NCBI GenBank assembly: GCA_025934485.1
Contig: JAICXX010000035.1
Span: forward strand, 1-40,887
DNA from: Chitinophagaceae bacterium
GTDB taxonomy: Bacteria > Bacteroidota > Bacteroidia > Chitinophagales > Chitinophagaceae
Direction: 5' to 3'
Length of the DNA: 40,887 nt
In this document: piece after piece, positions 34,201-40,779 of the stretch
Position numbering within the stretch: position 1 is the stretch's first letter
How the letters are laid out: each line of letters begins with the position of its first letter
The notes under the pieces: generated by a model
Told to the model about the DNA's origin: nothing
The model's input: only the letters and a program-made list of their open reading frames with translations
Databases searched by the model: none
Translations under genes and position numbers: made by a program

Positions 34201-34358
34201 GATCTCTTTGCGCCCTGCAAGGAGATCGTAGCGCCGGCAATAGGTTTGTTGTCCGTTGAAGAAACGACTTTTCCGGTGATGGTTCTGACCTGGGCTTGCA
34301 GCGTGGAGCCGAACATGAGCGTCAGTGCCAGCACGAAAAGCAATTTTCGCATAAGCAT
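31290..34358 (-). CDS. SusC/RagA-type TonB-dependent outer-membrane transporter (third)
   Basis: Outer-membrane importer of 1022 residues (or 1020 from a second ATG two codons in). Signal peptide ends near STLQAQ. A regulatory-like beta domain (about 25-100; KVVSSTDNKPIAGATISLQG) precedes the signature EVVVVGYGTTKKKDLTGS and the plug (LYVIDDFPGADI, AIFGSRGANGVVIITTKKG). The barrel ends FLAGIRLGF. It begins a leftward operon with SusD, the AraC regulator and the propeller-lyase, and diverges from the LacI gene. The inverted repeat at 34448-34505 lies in the divergent gap. Confidence 0.96.
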   Translation of the reverse strand: MLMRKLLFVLALTLMFGSTLQAQVRTITGKVVSSTDNKPIAGATISLQGAKRSATVAAAEDGSFCIQVPKSHFVMEVSAIGFETSEIPSVSMKEELVIVLKQSAKGLNEVVVVGYGTTKKKDLTGSVGLVPLANTDKTPVTGTAQLLEGTVAGVQVTQTNAQPGSSFMVRVRGINSISSGSDPLYVIDDFPGADITAINPSDIASIDVLKDASATAIFGSRGANGVVIITTKKGTSGRNAVTVDAYTGWQTVARQLQMMNAPTFASYLDDVTSTNNANNGTNTALPYTQAQINAMGPGTNWQKAIFRTAPVSNYSLGFSGGNAEGHHYLSLNYFNQNGVVLNSGYQRGVIRFNMDHRVGSKIKVGFNTQASYDYQQKANINTNGGSTGGTILDALRASPIIPIKDSTGNYTYQNGPQPYVDILGNPVAAAVYNTAKGDNIRLLSNIYGEYEVINGLKLRANFGGELLNYREDIFRPTTTYLGANSNGYAAVNTNNNYDWLQEYTATYDRTFGIHAINFVGGWTNQEWTYRSANVTGTTLSSNSYGTDNLGVAGSVTTTSNKSRNSLVSGLARLNYRLMDKYLVTFSWRADASSRFGPNKKWGYFPSGAFAWRASDEKFIQKINAISDLKFRVSYGKTGNQDIGDYNSQSQYGTNTYYLNSARVVGISANNLANADLHWEQTAQFDAGFDLGLFSNRVTLTADYYNKKTTQLLYNVPLPSTSGFTNLLENIGALRDQGVEFLLTTNNIEGKKLHWTTTYNLSVNRNKILSLGNVTYQYIGSVSTSLFPSGGQVSSILQDGKPMGSFYGYKFLGIWQSKDQIAKSGTKEAVRPGDPHYADISGDSNITAADRTIIGHALPKFTYGFTSDLTYGRFNLFVLIQGVYGDNILNENKIEMENGTTSDNKFAYVLRDSWVAGSNNNRLPSVVSTLRRTLGVTSDIIEDGSYMRFKTITLSYNLPLPRLTSVFKSANIYVTGQNLITITNYTGFDPEVNSYGNSNTSLNSDYNPYPNIRTFLAGIRLGF

Positions 34359-34447
34359 AATGGCAAGTTTTTTTTAAGTGGGTTGTCGATATTCTGATGC
34401 CAAATTGGAGAAAAGTTTCAGGATAATGTCTTGTGTCTGGGTGCTTT

Positions 34448-34505
34448 ATTTACGGAAACGGTTGCGAAGAAAACACGAAAATTCAACTACAACGTTTTCG
34501 TAAAT
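34448..34505. promoter_or_regulatory. inverted repeat with LacI-like half sites in susC/lacI divergent gap
   Basis: The left arm ATTTACGGAAACGGTTG (34448-34464) matches the reverse complement of the right arm (34490-34505, read ATTTACGAAAACGTTG) with one mismatch and one extra base. Each arm has an AACG core like LacI-family operators. The element lies between the third susC and the LacI regulator and may control both. Confidence 0.5.
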
Positions 34506-34587
34506 AATGCCCGGAGAGGCAGAGGGATTTTGTAATTTTCGGTTTCTGCCGCGAGGGCGGCGACCATTCAAAACATACCGCTTGTCT

Positions 34588-35604
34588 ATGAACTCGGTTA
34601 ACTTAAAACAATTAGCCCGGGAGCTCAATTTGTCTGTTTCCACCGTCAGCCGCGCCTTGCGGGACAGTTGGGAGATCAGCACCCCCACCAAGCAACGCGT
34701 TTTTGCACTTGCAAAGGAAATGAATTTTCAGCCCAATCCTTACGCGAGCAGTCTACGTAAACATCGCAGCCGCACCATTGCCGTCGTGATCCCCGAGGTC
34801 GCCAACAATTTCTTTGCGCTGGCGATCAAAGGCATCGAAACGGTGGCCCGGGCTAAAGGGTATCACGTACTGATCTATCTTACCAATGAAGACGTAGCGG
34901 AGGAGGCAGCCATCGCTTCCAGCCTGCAAAGCGGGCGCGTGGACGGCGTGGTCTTATCGCTTTGTGGGTCGGCGCAGGACACGCGCCACCTGCTCGAATT
35001 GCAGCAGCGGAATATCCCGATGGTATTCTTTGACCGGGTTTCCGAGGGGATTACGGCGCCTAAGGTGATGACCAATGACTATGAAAGCGGTTTCGTGGCT
35101 ACCGAGCATCTGATCAAGTCCGGGTGCAGACGGCTCGCGCATCTCACGATCTCGATGTGCCTGAGCATTTCATTAAAACGGCAGCAGGGATACCTGGATG
35201 CCATGCGGAGGTTCGAGCGGGATGGGGGGATCATCCATTGCGGCAGCGACGACGAGGCCAATTACCGGTTGATCAGGGAACTGCTGGCGCGGGAGGATCG
35301 GCCGGACGGCGTCTTCGCGTCAGTGGAGAAACTAGCAGTGCAGGTATATCATGTATGTCGTGAATTGGGGCTGCGGATACCGGAGGATGTAAAGGTGATC
35401 AGTTTTTCAAATTTGGTGACGGCTTCGCTGCTGAATCCTTCGCTCACCACGATCGCGCAGCCGGCTTTCGATATGGGTAAGGAGGCGGCGACGATCCTGT
35501 TCCGGCGCCTGGAGAAGAAATATATCGTGACGCCGGAGGACCGGGTGATGTTGCCGGCCCGCCTCGAGGTCCGGGAATCTACCGGGGCGGGGCTTTCCCG
35601 TTAA
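34588..35604 (+). CDS. LacI-family transcriptional regulator
   Basis: Repressor-type regulator of 338 residues. The start at ATG 34588 (MNSVNLKQLARELNLS) places the HTH at the N-terminus as usual; an upstream ATG at 34507 would add 27 unrelated residues and overlaps the repeat zone. The HTH is LARELNLSVSTVSRALRD, followed by the hinge NPYASSLRKHRS. A periplasmic-binding-protein-like effector domain spans about 60-330 (IAVVIPEVANNFFALAIKGIE; VFFDRVSEG; DGVFASVEKLAVQ). The ligand is probably a sugar released by the locus. It diverges from susC and its 3' end overlaps the convergent sulfatase gene by 26 bases. Confidence 0.95.
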   Translation: MNSVNLKQLARELNLSVSTVSRALRDSWEISTPTKQRVFALAKEMNFQPNPYASSLRKHRSRTIAVVIPEVANNFFALAIKGIETVARAKGYHVLIYLTNEDVAEEAAIASSLQSGRVDGVVLSLCGSAQDTRHLLELQQRNIPMVFFDRVSEGITAPKVMTNDYESGFVATEHLIKSGCRRLAHLTISMCLSISLKRQQGYLDAMRRFERDGGIIHCGSDDEANYRLIRELLAREDRPDGVFASVEKLAVQVYHVCRELGLRIPEDVKVISFSNLVTASLLNPSLTTIAQPAFDMGKEAATILFRRLEKKYIVTPEDRVMLPARLEVRESTGAGLSR

Positions 35605-36991
35605 GCTCCGAAACGAGCAGCGGCCAGTCTTTATTCGGCCGATGGGCCTGCGCCATGAGCTCTTTTATGTGCTTTACGATGTCGGGATGCTGTGTGGCGA
35701 TGTCCGTGGTCTCCCGCGGATCTTTTTCCAGGTCATATAATTCAATGTGCGGGTCGGCGATGGTATTAACCTTCAGCCGGACGCCTTTCCATTTGCCCCA
35801 GCGGACGGCCTGGCGGCCGCCGTTCTCATGAAATTCCCAATAAAAATAGTCGTGTTGTTTGGCTTTTTCGGGATGTCCTTCGAGAAGCGGAAGGATAGAA
35901 TAGCCGTCGATGTTTTTCGTCACGGGGATGTCTGCAACCCGTTCGAAGGTAGGGAAGAGGTCCCAGAAGGCGAAGGGCCGTTCGCTGCTGGCTCCGGGGC
36001 GGATGGTGCCGGGCCATACCGCTACGAAAGGCTCGCGAATGCCGCCCTCGTAGAGATCGCGTTTGATGCCGCGGAGCGATCCGCTGCTATTGAAGTAAGC
36101 AGGGTCGTTGCCGCCTTCGCGATGCGGACCGTTGTCGCTGCTGAAGAGGATCAGGGTGTTGTTGGCAATGCCGAGGGCTTGTACTTGCTTTCTCACCTCC
36201 CCGACATAACGGTCCAGCCGGGAGACCATCGCGGCGTAGGCGGCTCGGAGGGTATCATGAAATTGCGCGACGTAGTTCTCGTAGACACTGTCGTGGGGCA
36301 CCTGCAGCTCGGCGTGGGGCAGGGTATAGCTCAACCAAAGGAAAAACGGATGGTCTTTGTTGGCCTGTATAAATTGCAGCGCGTGCTGGTGGATGAGGTC
36401 GGCGGAATAGACGCGGTTGCTGCTGCCGGCCGTGCTGCTGCCGCTGGATCGGGCCGTGGCCGGCATGTTGCCCGGCAGCTCGATCTTTTCTGCATTGGCC
36501 CAGAGATGATCGGGATAGTAATTATGGGCGAGCGTCTGACAATTATAGCCGAAGAAATCCGCGAAGCCTTTTTTGCTGGGGGTGCCGGCGGAGCCGGGGT
36601 AGCCCAGGCCCCATTTGCCAAAGTCGCCGGTGACATAACCGTGGCTTTGCAGGACGGTGGCGATGGTCAGGCTGGAATCCGGAAGCGGGAATTGTCCTTC
36701 GGGTTTGAAGCCGCGGTTGCCGCGGATGGGGGTATGGCCGGTGTGGAGGCCTGTCATAAAGCTGGCACGGGATGGGGCGCAGACGGTGGCGCCGGCATAG
36801 CAGTAGGAGAAGCGTATGCCGTCGGCTGCCATCTGGTCGATATTGGGCGTATGGATCTTTCGCTGGCCCTGGTAGCCGACATCACCGTAGCCGAGGTCGT
36901 CCGCAAGGATGAAGATGATGTTGGGCTGTCGCGGCTGCGCGTGAGCCGCGATGGAGAAGACAAGCAGGATACAAAAGGCGATCGGTCTCAT
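35579..36991 (-). CDS. S1-family sulfatase (arylsulfatase type)
   Basis: Secreted sulfatase of 470 residues with a signal peptide (about 1-19, ending AAHAQ). The formylglycine-forming motif is Cys71 in CAPSRASFMTG, preceded by the metal-binding Asp31-Asp32 of FILADDLGYGD. A second metal region is FSSDNGPHREGG. It should remove sulfate esters from sugar residues. A maturation enzyme (FGE or anSME) must come from elsewhere because none lies in the window. Its start overlaps the stop of the upstream oxidoreductase by four bases (ATGA), and its 3' end overlaps the LacI gene on the other strand. Substrate subfamily not determined. Confidence 0.94.
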   Translation of the reverse strand: MRPIAFCILLVFSIAAHAQPRQPNIIFILADDLGYGDVGYQGQRKIHTPNIDQMAADGIRFSYCYAGATVCAPSRASFMTGLHTGHTPIRGNRGFKPEGQFPLPDSSLTIATVLQSHGYVTGDFGKWGLGYPGSAGTPSKKGFADFFGYNCQTLAHNYYPDHLWANAEKIELPGNMPATARSSGSSTAGSSNRVYSADLIHQHALQFIQANKDHPFFLWLSYTLPHAELQVPHDSVYENYVAQFHDTLRAAYAAMVSRLDRYVGEVRKQVQALGIANNTLILFSSDNGPHREGGNDPAYFNSSGSLRGIKRDLYEGGIREPFVAVWPGTIRPGASSERPFAFWDLFPTFERVADIPVTKNIDGYSILPLLEGHPEKAKQHDYFYWEFHENGGRQAVRWGKWKGVRLKVNTIADPHIELYDLEKDPRETTDIATQHPDIVKHIKELMAQAHRPNKDWPLLVSELNGKAPPR

Positions 36992-38028
36992 GATTCCTGA
37001 AAGGTAGGGATTTCCCGCGGGCGAAGTGCAAAGAGGCCGGCCAATAATTCATAGGAGTGAAAACGATCCTCGGCCGTTTCGGTAAACGTGGAAAGCACGA
37101 TCTCGTCGACGCCGAAATCGGTGGCGAGGTTCCCTAGTTTTGTCCGCAGCTGGTCCGGTGTGCCGATGGCGGTACGCTGGCGGTTGTAGAGCACGCGTTG
37201 GTATTCTGCTGGCGTGTACTCATAAGCGGTAGCCGCCGCTACGGTGGGGATCTCGTCATAGCGGCCTTTTTCGAAACCCAGGAGGCGGTAGTCGACGAGA
37301 GCCTGGACTTCCGCCGCTTTTTCGGGGTCTTCGGAACAGAAGGCGAAGACGCCTACACTGGCTTTGGGTTCGGCAAGGGTGGCGGAAGGGCGGAATCGGT
37401 CTTTATACGCGCGCACCGCTTCGGGACCACCTACGGGATTGATGAATTGCGCGAACGAGAGGGCCATGCCGAAATGCGCGGCGAGATGGGCGCTTTCGCC
37501 GGAGGACGTGAGCATCCAGAGCTCGGGTCGGGTGTCGATCTTCGGGATGGCCCGGATCTTCCCTTCAAAGGTGCCGGGTGTGGGCGTGTCGGTGAGAAAG
37601 GCTTCGAGATCGCGGATCTGGCGAATATAATCCTGCGGATCGAAGGTATTGCCGGGGTTGAGCAATTGCGCCGTCAACCGGTCTCCGCCGGGGGCACGGC
37701 CGATGCCGAGGTCGATACGGCCGGGATAAAGTGCTTCCAGCAGGCGAAAGTTCTCCGCTACCTTGAGGGTGCTGTGATTGGGTAGCATGATACCGCCGGA
37801 ACCCAGTCGGATATGTTTTGTCTCCGCGGCGAGCCTGGCTATAAAGACTTCCGGCGCGGCGCCGGCGAGGGTCGAGGTATTGTGATGTTCGCTGATCCAA
37901 TAGCGCGTATACCCCAGCGAATCAGCCAGCCTGGCAAGCCGGATGGACTCCTGCAGGGCGGCGGGTGCGTCTCTGTCTTTGCGGATGGGCGTCTGGTCGA
38001 GGACGCTAAGAAGGATTTTTGTCGGCAT
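36988..38028 (-). CDS. luciferase-like (LLM class) flavin-dependent oxidoreductase
   Basis: Cytosolic TIM-barrel flavin oxidoreductase of 346 residues. Family signs: LSVLDQTP at the N-terminus, YTRYWISEHHN, KHIRLGSGGIMLPNHSTLKVAENFRLLEALYPGRIDLGIGRAPGG, and a late DEIVLSTFT. These match the bacterial-luciferase-like monooxygenase group often annotated only as LLM class; natural substrates are unknown. It overlaps the sulfatase start by an ATGA junction, so translation is probably coupled, though no metabolic link to the sulfatase is apparent. It diverges from the SPFH gene over 92 bases. Confidence 0.93.
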   Translation of the reverse strand: MPTKILLSVLDQTPIRKDRDAPAALQESIRLARLADSLGYTRYWISEHHNTSTLAGAAPEVFIARLAAETKHIRLGSGGIMLPNHSTLKVAENFRLLEALYPGRIDLGIGRAPGGDRLTAQLLNPGNTFDPQDYIRQIRDLEAFLTDTPTPGTFEGKIRAIPKIDTRPELWMLTSSGESAHLAAHFGMALSFAQFINPVGGPEAVRAYKDRFRPSATLAEPKASVGVFAFCSEDPEKAAEVQALVDYRLLGFEKGRYDEIPTVAAATAYEYTPAEYQRVLYNRQRTAIGTPDQLRTKLGNLATDFGVDEIVLSTFTETAEDRFHSYELLAGLFALRPREIPTFQES

Positions 38029-38083
38029 GATCCCCTTCTAACAGGGGGAAAATAAAAAAGTTTGCATTTCCCGGATTTGCAAT

Positions 38084-38108
38084 ATATCTTCGATATCATT
38101 TTGATATT
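38084..38108. promoter_or_regulatory. ATATC/GATAT palindrome cluster upstream of SPFH gene
   Basis: ATATC (38084-38088), three bases, GATATCA (38092-38098), three bases, TGATATT (38102-38108) give two overlapping inverted repeats 13 bases before the SPFH start. This looks like a dyad operator site, regulator unknown. Confidence 0.4.
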
Positions 38109-38120
38109 AAATTAAATTTT

Positions 38121-38987
38121 ATGGACACACAACTAAAAGAAAAGGTCATTAAGCCAGCGGATGGTTATGGGATGTTAGTGGTGTTTTTCGTGTTGGTGCT
38201 TGGGGGAATATTATTATTGGCTAAAGAGATCAGCGGCCCGCTGGGAGCGGCGGCATTCATATTGGCGTTGTTCCTCTCCAAAGGATTGCTGGTGATCCCG
38301 CCGAATACCGCCAAGGTGATGTTGTTGTTCGGGAAGTATCAGGGTACCGTAACGACAAGCGGGCTTTTTTGGGTCAATCCTTTTTACAGTCGCGAGTCCG
38401 TGTCGATGCGGGCCCGGAACTTCGAGAGTGAGCAATTAAAGGTCAACGACAAGATGGGGAATCCGGTGTTGATCAGCGTGATCACCGTGTGGAGGGTAAA
38501 GGATACCTATCGGGCGCTTTTTGAAGTGGATGCCTATGAGAAGTTCGTTAAGATCAACACGGATTCGGCGGTGCGGAAGCTCGCGGCATTGTATCCCTAC
38601 GATCATTTTGAAGACGAGCAGGCCGGCGTCACGTTGAGTACGGATTTCAACGAGGTGAATGCTACGCTGGAGCGGGAGACCTCGGAGCGGTTGGATATCG
38701 CCGGGATAGAGGTGGTGGAGGCCCGGATCACGCATTTGGCCTATGCGCCGGAGATTGCAAGCGCGATGCTCAGGCGGCAACAGGCGTCGGCGGTGGTGGC
38801 AGCGCGGCATAAGATCGTGGAAGGGGCGGTAGGCATGGTGGAGAGTGCGCTGAATTTACTTTCGAGCAAGCAGATCATCGAGCTGGATGAGGAGAAGAAG
38901 GCGGCGATGGTGAGCAATCTGATGGTGGTTTTGTGTGGGGACAGGGACACGCAGCCGATAGTGAATGCCGGGACTTTAAATCATTGA
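38121..38987 (+). CDS. SPFH/band 7 domain membrane protein
   Basis: Membrane protein of 288 residues related to stomatin/flotillin-type scaffolds. Two hydrophobic segments (about 17-34 and 40-58) are followed by an SPFH domain (about 58-220; VIPPNTAKVMLLFGKYQGTV, NPVLISVITVWRVKDTYRALFEV) and a helical tail with RRQQASAVVAARHKIVEGAVGMVE. It likely forms oligomeric assemblies in the inner membrane; the specific role is unknown. Its stop codon overlaps the next start (TGATG), pairing it with an Arc-like DNA-binding protein. A palindrome cluster precedes the start. Confidence 0.92.
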   Translation: MDTQLKEKVIKPADGYGMLVVFFVLVLGGILLLAKEISGPLGAAAFILALFLSKGLLVIPPNTAKVMLLFGKYQGTVTTSGLFWVNPFYSRESVSMRARNFESEQLKVNDKMGNPVLISVITVWRVKDTYRALFEVDAYEKFVKINTDSAVRKLAALYPYDHFEDEQAGVTLSTDFNEVNATLERETSERLDIAGIEVVEARITHLAYAPEIASAMLRRQQASAVVAARHKIVEGAVGMVESALNLLSSKQIIELDEEKKAAMVSNLMVVLCGDRDTQPIVNAGTLNH

Positions 38988-39187
38988 TGATGGCGGAGAA
39001 GAAGCCTTTTGCCTTACGGATAGATGCGGCGACGATGAAGGCGCTCGAGAAGTGGGCTGCCGACGAGTTTCGTAGTGTCAATGGACAGATCGAATGGGTC
39101 TTGCACAAGGCGTTGCGGGAGGTGGGGCGGATCAAGGACAAGCCGCAACGTGAGGGCTCGGGGGACGATGGCTCAGGGGAGCAGTAG
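38987..39187 (+). CDS. small Arc/ribbon-helix-helix-type DNA-binding protein
   Basis: Product of 66 residues, starting at the ATG that overlaps the SPFH stop by one base; a second ATG follows immediately. KPFALRIDAATMKALEKWAADEFRS resembles the beta strand plus helix of the Arc/ribbon-helix-helix fold, followed by VNGQIEWVLHKALREVGRI as the second helix. The C-terminus is acidic and glycine-rich. Coupled translation with the SPFH gene suggests that the two act together, perhaps with this protein regulating the operon. The partner DNA site may be the ATATC palindromes upstream. Confidence 0.85.
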   Translation: MMAEKKPFALRIDAATMKALEKWAADEFRSVNGQIEWVLHKALREVGRIKDKPQREGSGDDGSGEQ

Positions 39188-39247
39188 CGGGCGAATGATA
39201 GGCCGTGATGGGCATGCTCATTGCAGGCATGCTCAAAACGATATTTT

Positions 39248-39691
39248 ATGCCTACGAAAGCAACTATTGACGCAGCTAAACGCGATAAAGCACAGGGGAA
39301 ATCCGCGAGTACACAAGCCGGAGAGTTTGTGAAGGCGGAGATGGACAGCATCCGCAAGGGCCAAACGGGTGCGCGCAGCACAAAGCAGGCGATCGCCATC
39401 GGCCTTTCCGAAGCCCGCAGGGCAGGGGTGGAGCTGAAGCCGCCGGCTAAGGGCAAGACCTCCGAGAAGACGCGGAAGAATGCCCAGCGGGAGCTTGAAA
39501 AGGGAAAGCGCCATGAGCCGGTGAATCCCGTGCGAAGCCGGGCGCGTGTCCAGGTGCAAAAGAAAGAGGGCACGGCGGCCGCTTCACCTGGAGCCTTGTC
39601 CAAACAGGCTAAGGCGGCGGCGCAGCAACGAACTCCCGGCGAGCGGAGTGCAGCCGCAAAAAAAGCAGCGCATACGCGGGCGCAACATTAA
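39248..39691 (+). CDS. DUF6496-type basic protein
   Basis: Highly basic product of 147 residues, start at ATG 39248; nine more residues upstream are possible but look unlike the family. The N-terminal half has FVKAEMDSIRKGQ and the conserved STKQAIAIGLSEARRAGV, typical of a domain of unknown function common in bacteria. The C-terminal half is a lysine/alanine/arginine-rich tail (KGKTSEKTRK, AKAAAQQR, AAAKKAAHTR) resembling histone-like or nucleic-acid-binding tails. A role in DNA binding or stress is possible but not shown. A strong hairpin begins right after its stop. Confidence 0.8.
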   Translation: MPTKATIDAAKRDKAQGKSASTQAGEFVKAEMDSIRKGQTGARSTKQAIAIGLSEARRAGVELKPPAKGKTSEKTRKNAQRELEKGKRHEPVNPVRSRARVQVQKKEGTAAASPGALSKQAKAAAQQRTPGERSAAAKKAAHTRAQH

Positions 39692-39692
39692 A

Positions 39693-39721
39693 AGAGAACC
39701 CGGCCTCAGGCCGGGTTCTCT
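39693..39721. terminator. bidirectional terminator between convergent genes
   Basis: A perfect 13-pair stem (AGAGAACCCGGCC with GGCCGGGTTCTCT) closes on a TCA loop. On the minus strand it is followed by TTTT, so it best fits termination of the leftward heavy-metal-domain gene, but it can also serve the rightward DUF6496 gene. Confidence 0.88.
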
Positions 39722-39729
39722 CATACCTT

Positions 39730-40092
39730 TTATTGTTTCGCGGGGCCGCCGCCGTCTTCCGGTTTCTTACAGCACGTGGGGAGGCGTTTGTAGGAGTCGG
39801 GTTCGGCGGTGACGTCGTCGGCATCATAGCCTACGTTTGCGATATCGGCCTTGATATTTTCGATGTTGGTGCGATCCGTGAGAAAGGTGACGGTAGTAAT
39901 CTTCTTTTTGTAGTCTACATTGATCTTTACGATGCCGTCTTCATGGCTCATGTAGTTCTCTATGCGGGCCTTGCATTTTTCGCATTGTACGGTAGGCGTC
40001 TTGATAACCACCGTTTTCTTAACGGGTGTCTGGGCCGATACCGAGCCAATTAAGGCGAAGAAGGCTAGCAGGAGGAGTTGCATTTTTTTCAT
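39730..40092 (-). CDS. secreted heavy-metal-associated (HMA) domain protein
   Basis: Product of 120 residues with a signal peptide (about 1-20, ending SVSAQ). The mature part is one HMA ferredoxin-like fold (about 26-95) with the metal-binding motif C37-x-x-C40 (QCEKCKARIENYM) and VNVDYKKKITTVTF. Near the C-terminus two adjacent cysteines (107, 108) lie in a Lys/Gly-rich tail, which could add a second metal site. Likely role: binding or transfer of copper or another soft metal in the periplasm; the metal is unproven. It lies downstream of pyrE on the same strand with a 39-base gap. Confidence 0.9.
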   Translation of the reverse strand: MKKMQLLLLAFFALIGSVSAQTPVKKTVVIKTPTVQCEKCKARIENYMSHEDGIVKINVDYKKKITTVTFLTDRTNIENIKADIANVGYDADDVTAEPDSYKRLPTCCKKPEDGGGPAKQ

Positions 40093-40131
40093 ATGTAATG
40101 GAAATTAGATACTGTAAGATACGAAAACTTG

Positions 40132-40779
40132 CTAGCCCTGCCAAGCCGCAGGGTTTGTGCTCCATTTCAGCAGGATGTCCTGTTCCTGGGCGCCGACGAG
40201 GCCTTTTTCCATGGCCAGGCTGATCAGGGTGGGATAGTCGGAGAGCGAGACATAGGGGACGCCCGCTTTTTCAAAGGCCAGGCTTACCGTCGTAAAACCA
40301 TAATTGAAGATCGACACTACCCCCAGTACCGGCATTCCTTCCTGCCGGAGGACATCGACAACCTGCAGGCTGCTTTTTCCAGTGGAGAGGAGGTCTTCGA
40401 TGACCACGGTCGGTTGTCCGGACTGGTAATACCCTTCGATCTGCTGGCCGAGGCCGTGTTCCTTGGGTTTGCTGCGGACATAGACATAGGGTAGCTTGAG
40501 CTGATCAGCGGCCATAGCGCCCCAGGGGATACCGGCCGTCGCCACACCGGCGATGAGGGCCGCTTCGGGGAACTGGGCAAAGATGACATTGCACATTTCG
40601 GACTTGATAAAATCGCGGATATAGGGGAAGCCCAGGATCTTGCGGTTGTCGCAATAGATGGGGCTTTTCCAGCCGGAGGACCAGGTAAACGGTTGACGGG
40701 GGCTCAGCTTGACGGCCTGCGCCTGGAGGAGCTTTTCGGCTACGGCTTTCCCGCTGGTAGTAGTGATCTTTTCTGCCAT
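40132..40779 (-). CDS. pyrE: orotate phosphoribosyltransferase
   Basis: Cytosolic enzyme of 215 residues joining orotate and PRPP to give orotidine 5'-phosphate in pyrimidine synthesis. The PRPP-binding motif is VVIEDLLSTGKSS (about 125-137), and the flexible catalytic loop RSKPKEHGLGQQIEG (about 102-116) is intact. FTWSSGWKSPIYCDNR near the N-terminus matches the orotate-binding part. Length is normal. Just before the start the minus strand reads TACTTTCG, similar to a Bacteroidota -7 element, which would make a very short leader; this is tentative. No other pyrimidine gene is in view. Confidence 0.96.
   Translation of the reverse strand: MAEKITTTSGKAVAEKLLQAQAVKLSPRQPFTWSSGWKSPIYCDNRKILGFPYIRDFIKSEMCNVIFAQFPEAALIAGVATAGIPWGAMAADQLKLPYVYVRSKPKEHGLGQQIEGYYQSGQPTVVIEDLLSTGKSSLQVVDVLRQEGMPVLGVVSIFNYGFTTVSLAFEKAGVPYVSLSDYPTLISLAMEKGLVGAQEQDILLKWSTNPAAWQG

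Noticed and set aside
34507-34587. ATG at 34507 as the start of the LacI regulator
   Set aside because: It adds 27 residues ahead of the HTH, whereas the family HTH begins at the N-terminus; ATG 34588 fits.
35747-37000. Open frame of 417 codons opposite the sulfatase gene
   Set aside because: The sulfatase has the CAPSR motif and metal ligands; the antisense frame has only alanine/glycine/valine-rich sequence.
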